Shown here piece after piece: positions 45,001 through 56,760 of a stretch of DNA of 64,000 nucleotides. This DNA is from Adiantum capillus-veneris. Taxonomy: Eukaryota > Streptophyta > Polypodiopsida > Polypodiales > Pteridaceae. Each line of letters begins with the position of its first letter. Within the stretch, counting starts at the first letter, position 1. The stretch covers positions 142,596,734 to 142,660,733 of the forward strand of contig CM043958.1 of assembly GCA_014529385.2 (NCBI GenBank). Reading direction: 5' to 3'. The notes under the pieces are model-generated. The model saw only the letters and a list, made by a program, of their open reading frames with translations, did not search any database and was not told the origin of the DNA. A program made the position numbers and the translations under genes.

Positions 45001-47011
45001 AGCTCTTTATTGACTTGTTGAAAGTTGGTGTATGTACAATGGGGATGGTGTTACCCATCTCCCTAGCATCTATATACATGTCCTTTTCCCTGAACTTAAA
45101 GGAGATTCTCCTTTCAGGAAATTTAACATGGGCAGCCAGACGGTCAAACCATGGTGCCCCTAGGATTACATCCTCATGCTTGAGAGGAGAGATAAAGAAA
45201 TCCTCTTTGTCCACATAGCCTTGGACATGAAGCCTCAATTTCCCGATTAAGGGAGTGACTGAAGCTTCTTGCCCCTTGAAGGCACTGTCTGCGGGTAGGA
45301 TATCTCCCATCTCGTAGGATTGTATGCCTAGCTTGGTGGCTAACTCCATAGATATGAAATTGTGAGTAGAACCAGGGTCAAAGAGAATAAAAGCATCATG
45401 TTCTCTTACCTTTCCCCAAGCATGGCATAGAGGAGATCCTTTGTGGTGAGTTTGATGAATCTCCTCCTCTTGGATTTCAACCAAAGAAGCTCTAGGAGGA
45501 TCTTGGCGGTTGTTCTTTTGGGGACAAGCGCGGTACGCATGCCCTTGTTCGCCGCACTTGAAACACCGGTTATCTTTACGATAACGCTCAAGCTCTTCAG
45601 GAGAGAGTTTATTCTTTCCTTTGTAAACTCCCTTCTCTTTGGCTTTGTTGGAATTGCCCTTAGGAGACTTTTGGACATTGTCCTTCCCCTTAGGCTCATT
45701 GGAACCCTTGTTTTCCGGGGGCTTATTATTTCTTTTACCCCCCGTTTGGAAATTGATTCGCGAGGCCACCATAGTATGATGTATTACCGCCGATATGGTA
45801 CGTGGCCTTTGGGAGTTGACATACTCCGCCATTTCTTCGGTTAAGCCCGCACAAAATTGTTGCTTTTGCTCTCCAAAATCCAACCTTTTGAAGACAGTGG
45901 CTTTTAGTTGTAAGTCCCAAAACTTGTCTACATATTTGTGGATGGATTCATTGGGAGAGAGCTTTAAGCTTTGCCATTCGGTGAGTACTTTGTCTTTGGC
46001 ATCGGTGGCCAAAAACTGCTTCATAATGGAAGCTCTTAAAGCCTTCCATGTTCGTGGAGCTTCACCGTTGGCTCGTAGGCTAGACCACCATTGTCTGGCG
46101 GACTTTTGAAAGTGCATAGCTACATGGCGTAGCTTAGAGGACTCCGTGTAGCCCTCATCTCCAAACGCCGCATCGAATTGCTGGATAAAGGCCAAAACTT
46201 TGTCTGTAGCACCAAAGGTACCATCATAGGTAAGGAAAGAGATGCTCTTCCCTCCCTCTTTGAATTTCTTCAGCTTGGACGACCTCTTCCATGCGGCATA
46301 GGATTTCCTATGGCCTCTTCTTTTTGATGGTTCAAAAGTTGCACCATCACTTTCTTCAGAAGATGAAGAATTTGAAGAAGGTGGAGAAGAGGGTGACCTC
46401 TTTCTCGCCTTTTTCTTGTCTTGATCTTTGTCGTCTTCACCATAGCTTTCATAAGAGGAAGAGGATAAAGAAGATGGAGAAGAGGGTGTCCTCTTTCTCG
46501 CCTTTTTCTTCTCTTGCTTTTTATCATCCCTCTTTGAATTATGGCGTGGAGAAGAGTGTGATGGTCTTCTCCGCTTTGGTGGTGATGGAGAGCGTTTAGC
46601 CCGCCGTCTTCGTGGAGCCATCTCCGCCGAGGTGGCGGGAGACTCGCTTCTTTCTCGTTCCTTCGGTGGAGGCTCTTGAGTTCTCCTTTGGGAAGGAGAT
46701 GCATCATCAAGAAGTAAGTTCTTGAGCCCTTCATATGGATTCTCTTCTTCTTCCCGAATCGGAGAGAGACCTCATTTGGTAGTCTCACAAGGAGGCTTCC
46801 TAGGTGTTCTCTCGTCATGGTGATGAGCTTGGAGAATCCCGTGAGCACGGAGCTGCCGTTGCACTTCACTTTGGAGAGATGGATTGCCCATGGCTTGTTG
46901 AAGCCTAGAAACAAGATAATTAACAAGCATTGAAGCATCATTAGTAGCTTGCTCATGAGCAAAATCAAAGTTATCAACATTAACTTCACTCTCTTTAATA
47001 TTGTCAGCCAT
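42062..47011 (-). pseudogene. gag-pol polyprotein of element B, one premature stop
   Basis: It starts MADNIKESE at 47011 and stops at a TGA at 46772-46774 after 79 codons. The same frame then stays open to 42062. Numbering the 1519-codon frame from its first Met (46621): an SR-like basic/Ser region (1-100), capsid (about 120-290), zinc knuckle CFKCGEQGHAYRAC (353-366), protease FDPGSTHNFIS (414-424), RT with FFDD (761-764), RNase H from EVQCDACGDCLG (906-917) and integrase HHCC (about 1091-1132). The integrase catalytic D1161, D1222 and E1258 are all present, and a GPF module (1404-1406) and a chromodomain-like tail RRYLIKFKNYP (1482-1492) complete it. In element A the stop codon is sense (AGA), so a single base change separates B from an uninterrupted polyprotein. 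Re-initiation downstream could still give a protein without the first ~130 residues. Confidence 0.93.
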
Positions 47012-47415
47012 TCTAACAATTTTTAGGTGTAAACTTTTTAGGTGTACTTTGGCACTTCAAGCCCTAGTTGCTACTCCTCTTTACCCCTTTAGAAAAAGCA
47101 CTCAAGCTACTGTACCCGCGGCTCGAATACCATTAATTGCAAGGAATAGAAGAGAGGGTCTTTCGACACCAAAACAGCACCGGCTCCTGTCAAGCTTCTA
47201 ATAGCTCAATAGTGGTTAAGCCGTAGGCAAGCCCCGTAGGACTCCACTATTAAGACCATAGCTCTCGACGGTGATGCCCCGTTAACTGCACAAAGGCAGG
47301 CGCACTGCAAGGCTGAAAAATCCCTATTCTACTTACTCACAGGCAATTAATAATACCAACCATTTGTAGCTAGCTTGAGGACCTCCCTTCTTGAGCAAGA
47401 AAAGAGAAACCTTGA

Positions 47416-47427
47416 GCTCTGATACCA
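47416..47427 (-). other. primer binding site (tRNA-iMet) of element B
   Basis: The minus strand reads TGGTATCAGAGC, one base from the right LTR. Confidence 0.93.
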
Positions 47428-47428
47428 A

Positions 47429-49020
47429 TGTAACATTTAATGGCCTAAAATCTTATTTGTAGCGGAAATTAGCATGAACATAGTGGGCATTTCATTAGAA
47501 TAGATTCCTAATGATAATTACAAGAGTGCTTGGGTGGAGAGAGCAACAAAAAGCATAACACCTAGTTAGATAGCATCGACAATACTTTCAAAAGAGAGAG
47601 CAATTAAACTATTGACAACAGTTGAGGACCGGATTTGCATGGAGCCGGTCCCCCCTCCAAAAGGCTTTGTATTATGGTTTCTCCCATCAAGAGAGACATT
47701 GTACAATACAATTCTTTGTGTTCCTTCAAGACTAGCTAGTGCAATGAAGATGGAAGCTTCATACACCAAGCAAAACACTTAATCAAACACAACTTGAATT
47801 ATCCCCGTTCTCAGACCCAAGACCTCACACACCTTCGAAGATGGTGAGAGCTAGCAGGGTATGAGAGTAGATTGAGAGGAAAAAGAAGTATCTTACGAGA
47901 AAGAAGTACATCTCCTCACATAATCACTCATATTAGCATAGCTTAGCTTAGTAATTAGCTTGGTAGAGAAGATGAGCATGCATTGAAGCTTGGCTCTTGG
48001 TTGGATTTGCATCCACATGCCAAGAGAGTGTTGATGTAGGCTTCTATCTCACAAGCTTGGAGTAGGTGATGAGCTCTCCATTAAAGCTTGGGAGGAGATA
48101 GAGTGTTTTTCCTTCACACATGGTCAAGTGTGAGAGTGTGTGTGTCAATGCCCAGCAAAAATCAGCCCCCTCTCTCTCTTGGGCGAGCCCTAGCTGCTAA
48201 GTTAGGCTGGCTTTTGCCTCATTGGACCTCCCCAGGTCAAGCCAATAGGGATTAAGCAGCATAAGTGATAGCCTTCTGACATGTGTCCCCCTTTCCCCTT
48301 TTGTGAGAGCTTTAGGTAATTAAATAATTAAACTAAACTCTCATTGGACCCCTTTGCCTCCTGGCCAATAGGAATCAGGCAAGCCATGGGGCTCCTGAAT
48401 GCTCATTGGACCCCTTGGGAGACTGCCCAATAGTCTTCTAGGACACTTAATTCTTATTGGTTTCTTTTATTAAATGTTTTTAAATTAATTAAACTAGATT
48501 TACTCTAGCTTAATTCTCATTGGTCCACTTCAAGGGTCTTCCAATAGGAATTGGGCACACCTTGTGGGCATCTGGCCTAGGGAGCTGACATGTGTCCCTC
48601 ATTCCCTTTGTGTAAAGGGAGCCTGTGTGTGTGTGTGTGGTTTTCTCTCTCATCCCCTAGCTTTGGGGCTCGCCCCCTCCCATGTAGGGATGCAGAAAGA
48701 CTTTTTGGGCACACACACTAAGCATCCAATTTTCCCTAAGGTTGACCTTTGGACACAACCTTTGAATTTTGGAACCTTAGCATTTTGGAAGTCTTAATGG
48801 GCTGAACCTTAGGGTCTTTTTAGCCCGTTGTTTCACATGGCTCTTTTGCAGATGGCCCCCCCTTTGGATCCCTATTTTCCCTCCTTTGGATCCCTACTGT
48901 GGCCGGTCTGCTAACTTAACCAATATTCTAGCTTTTTCTCCCTTGGCACTTCCCCACATTAAATGATCAGTTTAATATGAGAAAATCATTTAGGAGAATT
49001 AGATATTGATTATTATGACA
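47429..49020 (-). repeat. right LTR (5') of element B
   Basis: 1592 bp, almost identical to 40113-41704. The only difference found by reading is CT for TA near 48801-48802. It carries the same ATTGG/CCAAT array. Confidence 0.97.
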
Positions 49021-49025
49021 TTAGG

Positions 49026-49105
49026 TTTTTACAAAAGAATATGTGTACATACCTGGTGGCCCGCCCACTTACCTGGGCGACCACATTGGGCTTTATACCC
49101 CAACA
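49026..49105 (-). repeat. left LTR (3') of element C, inner piece
   Basis: The last 80 bp of the 192-bp LTR, ending CCCCAACA. The purine tract AAGTGGGAGGT (minus strand, 49106-49116) adjoins it. Confidence 0.92.
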
Positions 49106-49194
49106 ACCTCCCACTTAAAGTCCAATGTGGTACTTTAAGTGTGAGAGAAACTACTATACAAGCTAATATACAAGAGATGTAGAGAAGTGGTGTA

Positions 49195-51759
49195 CTACCC
49201 TACACCTAACTGCTTGCGAAAATGCGCAAAGCTCTCTGAGGGAAGTCCTTTTGTAAGTAGATCAGCAGGATTTTCTGTGGTGTGAACTTTGACAAGCTGA
49301 AGTTGCTTATCCTCGAGCATTTCCCTGATGAAATGATACTTCACATCCACATGTTTTGTCTTTGAGTGATAAACTGGATTGCGAGCCAATTGTATAGCAC
49401 TTTGACTATCACAATATAACATAGGCATCTCTTCTTTGATTCCCAAATCTGTTACTAGTCGATTAAGCCAAATTGATTCTTTGCATGCCTCTGATGCTGC
49501 AACATATTCAGCCTCTGTAGTAGACTGAGTAACACAATCTTGTAATCTAGAACGCCATGATACTGCTCCACCAGCCAATGTAAAGACATACCCTGACGTA
49601 GACCTTCGGTTGTCTAAGTCACCTGCATAATCTGAGTCTGTAAAACCCTTTACACTTAGCTCCTGACTCCCATAGCATATACGCATACTCTTTGTAGCTT
49701 TCAGGTATCTCAATATTCCTTTCACTGCCTCCCAATGTTTCTTGCCTGGGTTTGACATGTATCGACTTACTACTCCCACTGCAAATGCAATGTCTGGGCG
49801 AGTCACAATCATTGCATACATCAAACTACCCACTGCAGACGCATATGGAATCTTATCCATTTCAGCCTGTTCTTCCTTAGACACAGGACAATCTTGTTTG
49901 CTAAGTTTCACATATGGTGGCAATGGAACACTCAGTGCCTTTCCCTTCTCCATATTGAAACGTTGCAAAACCTTGTCAATATACTCTGTTTGAGATAACC
50001 AAATCAACTTCTTTGATCTGTCTCTCTCAATGTGCATACCAAGTATATGACTTGCCTCACCCATGTCTTTCATGTCAAACGATTTTGCCATCTTTGACTT
50101 CAAAGCTGAAATTTCTTCCAAGTGCTTGCCAACAATCAACATGTCATCCACATACAAAATAAGGATCAGCCAACTACCATCCTTAGCCTTCTTTGTATAT
50201 AGACAGTGATCGAACTCACTACGTTTGTAGCCTTGAGAAAGCATAAACTTGTGGAATTTATGGTACCATTCCCTCGGTGATTGTTTTAAGCCATAAAGAC
50301 TCTTTAACAACTGGCATACCCAATCTTCCTTGCCTTTCTCAACAAACCCTTCTGGCTGCTGCATGTAAATTTCCACATCTAAATCACCATGCAAGAACGC
50401 TGTCTTGACATCCATTTGGTGCAACACCAAATCTAATATGGCAACCAATGCAAGAAAGCATCTCAATGTAGTCATCTTGACCACCGGAGAGAAGACTTCA
50501 TCAAAGTCAATGCCTTGTTCTTGCTTAAAGCCCTTGGCAACAAGCCTTGCTTTGTACTTTTGCTGACTATCATGAGCGGTGATCTTATACCTGTAAACCC
50601 ATTTACAAGGTAGAGCCCTTTTGCCCTGTGGTAATTTAACTAGCTTCCATGTCTTGTTTTTATGCAGAGTTGTCATCTCTGACTGCATGGCCAATTGCCA
50701 ATTTCCGGAGTCCTTCATTTGCACTGCTTCCTTGTAACATGAAGGCTCATTGCAATCAGTCAACATGACATAGTTCATAGATGGAACAAAACTATCAAGA
50801 GGTGGCGTGATACGTCCAGATCTACGCACAATAGGTGGCTCAGGCTCAGCCACAACCTGTGGTTCCACTCTATCCTGTCCTTGCTCCTCTTGAGCCCTGA
50901 CATTTTGTCTTGCATGTGTAGGTCCATCTTCTTGGAAGACAACTCTTCTAATCTCCTCAACCCTCTCTGGTTTAGAATGATATTTCGATTCATTAAAGTG
51001 AACATCATTGTTGCGGACAACCTTTCTGGATTCGGGATCCCAAAGTCTGTACCCCATCTCACCAGAATTACCATAGCCTAGAAAGATGCACTTTCTACTC
51101 TTTGCCTCAAGTTTGTTCCTAAATTCCTTTGGAACGTGAGTATATGCCTCACAGCCAAAGACTCTGAGATGCTTGTATGAGGGCATTTTGCCTGACCATA
51201 CCATCTCTGGCACTGAATCCTTCTGCAAAACCTTGCTAGGAGATCTATTTACAAGATGAATAGCTGTTGATACAGCTTTAGCCCAAAACCCATTTGGCAG
51301 CTGTGCATTAGACAACATACTTCTGACCTTCTCTTGTATGGTCCTATTCATCCTCTCAGCAACACCATTTTGAGGAGAATTGTAAGGAGTAGTAAGTTCA
51401 CGTTTTATACCTTTTGACTCACAAAAGTCCTGAAAGGCCTTTGAAACATACTCTCCACCATTGTCAGTGCGTAAGCATTTAAGCTTCTTGCCACTCTGAT
51501 TCTCCACAAGTGTCACAAACGTTTTGAAAACACTAAACGCTTCATCCTTGTGCTTGAGAAAGTAAACCCATACTTTCCTCGAGTAATCATCTATAAATGT
51601 CATAAAGTAAGAAGCTCCCCCTAGAGATAGGTTAGGCATAGGGTCCACACAAATCACTATGAACCAGTGCCAACTGTGTATCTCTTCTACTGCTTCTATG
51701 CTTATGTGGCTTCTGTGTTTTCTTACCATACAGACAATGTTCACAGAATTCAAAATCAT
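49195..51759 (-). pseudogene. integrase-RT-RNase H of copia element C
   Basis: A long frame of 854 codons, the intact part of copia pol. The integrase core has TFIDDYSRKVWVYF, LRTDNGGEY and NSPQNGVAERMNRT (D,D35E). Then come GYRLWDP and the RT (KWVYRYKI, HQMDVKTAFLHGDL, LYGLKQSPREWY and the catalytic YVDD in LILYVDDMLIVG). It ends with RNase H (GFTDSDYAGDLDNRRSTSGY, TTEAEYVA) and the usual C-terminus NPADLLTKGL. The first ~35 codons are out of frame with the domain; a frameshift near 51645 separates it from the GAG_pre-integrase segment. Because gag and pol are broken upstream, it cannot be translated as the normal polyprotein. Confidence 0.93.
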
Positions 51760-53151
51760 TAAATGAAAAGCCAGGCAAATAACCAGAACGAGACAAGATT
51801 TCCATTTCCTTCTTGGACATATGTCCTAACCGGCTATGCCACAAAGAAACGTTCGGCTACTCGGTTACATTGATTACATTTTTAGAGACATTTGATACAT
51901 AAATCATGTAAAGTCCTCCAGACTTTACTCCATGTGCTACTGTCATAGAACCCTTGGTATCTTCCACATGTTCTGTCCAAAAGTGGTGACGTAGCCAGCA
52001 TCATCAAGTAAACCTGTGCTGATCAAGCTCTTTGTAATTGCGGGAACATGTCTCACATTCTTCAGCGTGAAAGAAGAGCCATCCTGAAACTTCAATTGAA
52101 CATCTTCAACACCTAAGATCTCACATGTCTGCCCATTGCCTAGCCGAACATGATCTTTAGTGGGCACATAAGAGGTAAACCACTCTTTGTTTGGAGACAC
52201 ATGAAGTGATGCCCCTGAGTCTATAATCCAGTCACTCAGTGCATTTCCATCAGATGCTGTAAGAAGAGCTGAGTCCATTGTATTCTTCAAGAAGTAGATG
52301 TCTCCTGACACTAGACTGTCATCCTCTGCAACAGTGTTTGTCACATTTATTTCTTGAATCTTCACTGAGGACTTGTTCTTCTCACCATGGTCTTCAGCTT
52401 TCTCTTTGCCTTTTTCTGCTTTCCATTCTCTGCAGTCTCTTTGGTAGCATTCTATGTCACTCTTGCCTTTAGCACTGCGGGACTTGCTACGAGACTGATT
52501 CCTCTTTCCACCTTTGTACTTTTCTTTGGTCCTTCCCCTGACAACTAAGGCCGTTCCTTTGCCTTTGTCCATTGTCTTTCTATTGGTTTCTTCAGTAATC
52601 AGACTTCCTTCTACACCTGCTATGTTCAAACCATCTGGAGGTGCAAAATTACTCAAAGCTGTGCGAAAAGTGTCCAAACTTTCCGGCAATGTGATCAACA
52701 GGAACATAGCTCTAACAGGTTCATCAAACTTGACACCTTGAGCTGACAACTGACTATAGATTGTGTTGAATTCATTCAGATGATTGGACATAGGTGTCCC
52801 TTCTTTCATCTTCAAGTCAACAAGCTTCTTAAGCCAGTATACCTGTGAAGTTGCACTCTACTTCTCATAAAGATCACTTAGCTTTAACCATGCTTGATAA
52901 GCCGACATCTCATCTGCTACATTGAAGTAAACGCTTTCTGCCAAAGTCAGCATAATGGTAGAAAGTGCCAATTCATCCATTTCGCTCCATTCATCTTCGT
53001 CCATATCTTCTGGTTTTATCCCCTTGAGCTTTATAGGTTTTATCTGCTTCTTTTGTACCAACACGTGCCAAATCTGCTTCTTCCACAATGGGAAATTGGT
53101 TCCATCCAGCTTCTTGATATTGTAAAGAGCAGTGTCCTGTGATCCAGCCAT
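51632..53151 (-). pseudogene. gag-protease-preintegrase of copia element C (broken)
   Basis: Gag starts MAGSQDTALYNIKKLDGTNF at 53151. A TAG at 52858-52860 interrupts it after LSDLYEK. It resumes with KEGTPMSNHLNEFNTIYSQL. The zinc knuckle is damaged: only CYQRDCREWKAE remains where CxxCxxxGHxxxxC is expected. Protease DWIIDSGASLHV follows. A frameshift at about 51945 and a stop near 51857 precede the GAG_pre-integrase domain (WHSRLGHMSKKEM, FCEHCLYGKK). At least four independent disabling changes. Confidence 0.9.
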
Positions 53152-54236
53152 AGCTACGCTTCACAGTGGTTTACTTTCCTGGGAAAAATTCGGCAGAGTT
53201 TCCCCTGTAAACTGACCTCTGAACCAATATCAACCTGTCAAATGAACCAAGAAAGCTTCAGATTCTACATAAATTTCGGCAGAGTCTCCTTTGTAAAATG
53301 GCTCTGGTGTACTCAAAAAACAGACCAAAAAACAGCTCAAAAAACACTGTCTCTCTGACACTGTAAGCTATGGGTAAACCTGTCCTGCACTTGTACTGTC
53401 TCTGATTGTCCTGTCACTGTCCTGTAAGCATAGACTGTGATAATGCATCAACGGTAGTAAAGCAAAGATGCAATCCCAACTGTCTAACTCACAATCAATA
53501 CATCCTAGCTGCCTATCTAAGGGTGCTCGAGGGATCGCTCCAAGACCTGTATCACCGAAAGGATCTCAACATTCGAGAATCCCCCAGCTCAATGAAACCT
53601 CACTCGACCCTCAACAAAGGCTGCAGTAAATCTGACAGTACATAGACTTCCCACAAAGTCATACATCCACAAATTTCCCACTATATGTTGTAACCGCTGC
53701 AGCGGTTGTTTGCTGCGTGACTCACAGCCAGCAAACCCTCAACAGACATACATCATCTCTGACAATACATCCCATGTGGAAGTACCTGCAATGTCAGGAT
53801 GAAATCTGGAATATCAAGCAGCAAACACAAGCTACTTGATGAACTAGTGGATGTCGCCTACAGTCTGTGTGTAGATGCGCCCATGTCGTATGTGACACGC
53901 CTCTAAGAACTGTGAGCCGTCCTTCGATGTGTAGACAGCCACAAATCAACACTCTGGGAGTGTCGATATCCTCAGCTCCTGTAGTTGTAGGCCGAAAACC
54001 CCAAATTTGCAGAGTCGGAGCTGCACCCGCTGAGACCACGTAGTCAAAAATGGCATGCGCAGAACTTTGTCGAAGCCGAATGGTAACCGAGATGACCTCA
54101 GAATGAAATTCTGAGCACACCAAGCCCTATGGCCTTTCCCACAAGATTTGGGGCCGTGTCTTTGCCTGTCGAATTTCACTCCAATCTGAGCTGGTGACTC
54201 TAGCCTCCTGCAGTGCTGCCCCGAGCCTCGATCTGA
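53152..54236 (-). other. 5' leader of copia element C
   Basis: About 1.1 kb between the primer binding site and the gag start, unusually long for a small-LTR copia element. No protein-coding signal is seen. Confidence 0.6.
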
Positions 54237-54248
54237 GCTCTGATACCA
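54237..54248 (-). other. primer binding site (tRNA-iMet) of element C
   Basis: The minus strand reads TGGTATCAGAGC, two bases from the right LTR. Confidence 0.93.
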
Positions 54249-54250
54249 AT

Positions 54251-54442
54251 TGAAGGAGTACGAGCGGAAGTGCGACGCGAGAGAGAGTGCGAGAAGAAGA
54301 GCACGACGGTATGGTGAACTCGCTCTATTGTAATGTGTAGAGCATAGTGAGTTCTTATTAGGTTTTTACAAAAGAATATGTGTACATACCTGGCGGCCCG
54401 CCCACTTACCTGGGCGACCACATTGGGCTTTATACCCCAACA
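54251..54442 (-). repeat. right LTR (5') of element C (192 bp)
   Basis: TGAAGGAG to CCCCAACA, partner of 40001-40112 plus 49026-49105. ATATC follows at 54443-54447. Confidence 0.95.
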
Positions 54443-56760
54443 ATATCTAGAAATCCGAGGATTGAATGTATAAAAGCAAAGAGACTTCCTAGCAATGGAG
54501 AACTTGTAGCTGAAGAAACTTAATGAGGCATGTGCTCAAAAGATTTTATCAAACAAAGAGACAATCCAAAGCCTTGAGAAGAAGATCACAAGTTTGCGTG
54601 AGAAAGACCTTTGCAACATAGAGAATATGAAGATTGGTAGTGGTGGCCTAAAAAAATGAATACGAGTTTTAAGATAACTCAAAGGTTGTTTTTGCTTTTG
54701 TATGTTATATATATGATTTACACTTTCTTATTATTGATCATGACGCATGGTGCTATCTTTGCAGGTCTTTGCTACGTCCAAACTCAAATGGAGTAGGTTC
54801 CAATGCCGGAGTACATTATAGCCATCTAGTTCCAAAACAAGCACTTGAAGAGATGATAGGTCAACAAAAATTTCAGAAATTGAGAGGGAGACTCCTTACC
54901 TCCTTCATGAAGGAGAACCAGTTGGAACCAATGAAAATGCAAGCAATACTTGATGAGAGTGGCATCTCGTAGATGGAATACATGGCACTCTTCAAAGCAT
55001 TAGAAGAAAGTCTCAAAATAAATTACAAAGAGGATCATTGCTACCAAAGCAAAGGTTGCACGTCGGCACGTAAACGATGAGGTGTTTGAGAAACTTGGAT
55101 TACCATTCTATATTGAAGCAACATTCTTAGGCAAGGGGAGTAGAGAGGTAAAATATAATGAGCATAACAATCCTTTTGTTGATCTTGAAGCATTGCAAAG
55201 GTATGCATTTCACTTCTTTGATATAAGTCGAGAGGATTGCAATGGGGTTCTCAACTTTGTGTTGAAGCTCAATGAGTGAGAGGTCCTGAAGAACAGGAAC
55301 CTGGAGAGAGTCACCATTATCCTCATAAATAGAGCTTGGGATCCATCAATAACAAAAGAGGACCCATAATACTTCAGTGTGCAGTCCGAAAACAATATTC
55401 TACACTAGGATCATTTGAGGCATACTTAGTTCAATTTATAAGAACAAAAATGGTACATGCATGGTTCTTGGTTTTACATTCCTATTTTTAAATACAAGTT
55501 GATAGAGAATATTTTGAAATCCTCCATTGGATTTTTAGTCAAACCCAAATTCCTTCTATCATAAGTGAACAAAGAAACAGAGGTGTCCTTTTAGTGGAAG
55601 GATTTGGTGACTATACAATCGAATGGCACATGGTAGGTGACTTAAAGACTCCTAAGTGTGTGTACAACATAACACATCGTGCAACTGTGGAAAATCCATG
55701 CTTATAGTGCATGGTTGATGCACAAAGTCTTAAGAGTGTGCAATGGGGTAGAGCTCCCAATAGACATCTTCAAGATCAATCTTTTTAGCAGGTGCTTGAT
55801 ATTCCTTTGAGTAGAGTTCACGTCTGTACGCTTCATGCACTCTGCAAAATAATTGAAAAGGTTGTTCCATTGTACATATGTTTTGCATGGACATTAAAGC
55901 CAAAGAGTGAGTCGAAAAGAGTCATCAAAGCATCAGAGGGAGTGCTCTCTAAAATTGGTTTGCATGGAGGAAATGTCAAAATCGAAGAGGACCCTAAGAT
56001 GTCTCAAGGTCATTACAAGGTACCTAGGAAATCATCAATACGCAGCGTGAAGGCCAAAGGGTTTCTTGGGTTTAGCCTGAAAAACTCAAATAGAGAGGAG
56101 AGAAGAAACCTATTTAAAAAATGGAAATGGTTACACAAAGTGATTAAAGACAATGCTAGTGGTGGGGCAATCCAAAATCACAAGGCAAACGTGTGGAAAT
56201 CACTGGATAAAATTTTCCACTACGTTGAGCAACATTCATGGGACGAAAGTAAGCTCACATCATTTCAAGCAGCCTTGCTGGATTGGAAGAAGGCATACTT
56301 GGCAAGGTGAGGTGGGTAACATATCACTCATTACATGGTGAGTTAGCATGCTCCATATGCAAACCACATTTAAAACTATACTCTACTCACCATTTTGTTT
56401 TATTTCAATCCATCACATATTGTTCAGCCATGTCCATATTTTGCCAAGACATACGGCTCATTGTCAATATGGTCTATACAAGGCATGGAAAAGACACAAT
56501 ACATGGCAAGAACAGGTTACTTTAAGCACACTAGACATGGGGGAGAGCAAGGATAGATCCAATAGTCTGTTAGAGTTGCACCAATGGACTTATAGATGAG
56601 TTATTCATAGAGCAAGAAAAAAGGATCTTTTTAAGAGCTCAAAAATTACACTTTCTTTACAACATACCCACAAAGAAAAAAGGCAAAGGTCTTGGGGAAA
56701 CTCAAATGGAGGGGGAGCACCATTGGAGGTGGCAACGATCACGAGTTCAGAGAGGGAAAA
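54443..56760 (+). pseudogene. pseudogene J, right part: unrecognised transposase-like gene family
   Basis: It continues pseudogene J after the copia insertion. 54443-54660 reads as a coiled coil with stops (LKKLNEACAQKILSNKETIQ, SLEKKITSLREKDL). An exon from about 54765, after a TTTGCAG acceptor, gives GVHYSHLVPKQALEEMI, then KLGLPFYIEATFLG, EHNNPFVDLEALQRYAF and CNGVLNFVLKLNE. 55580-56310 gives VEGFGDYTIEWHMVGDLK, VHVCTLHALCKIIEK and LSKIGLHGGNVKIEEDPKMS, followed further on by NSLLELHQWTYR. The alternation of conserved His/Cys/Asp-bearing blocks resembles a transposon-derived nuclease, but I cannot assign the family. There are at least five stops or frameshifts. Confidence 0.55.

Larger units (their letters stand above)
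40108..49025 (-). mobile_element. Element B: nearly intact gypsy chromovirus with TSD TTAGG
   Basis: LTRs of 1592 bp each (40113-41704 and 47429-49020) differ at only about two positions. Perfect 5-bp duplications TTAGG (40108-40112 and 49021-49025), a PBS and a PPT are all present. Gag-pol is one long minus-strand frame with a single stop near its N-terminus. This is the youngest element of the window and inserted into the left LTR of copia element C. Confidence 0.97.
40001..54442 (-). mobile_element. Element C: Ty1/copia retrotransposon, split by element B
   Basis: LTRs of 192 bp (TGAAGGAG ... CCCCAACA), a tRNA-iMet primer binding site and a polypurine tract, with gag-PR-IN-RT-RH in copia order on the minus strand. 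The target duplication ATATC is perfect (39996-40000 and 54443-54447). The left LTR is interrupted by gypsy element B between 40112 and 49026. The two LTRs differ at about 5 of 192 positions. Without B the element is about 5.5 kb, normal for copia. The coding region has several disabling changes. Confidence 0.95.
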
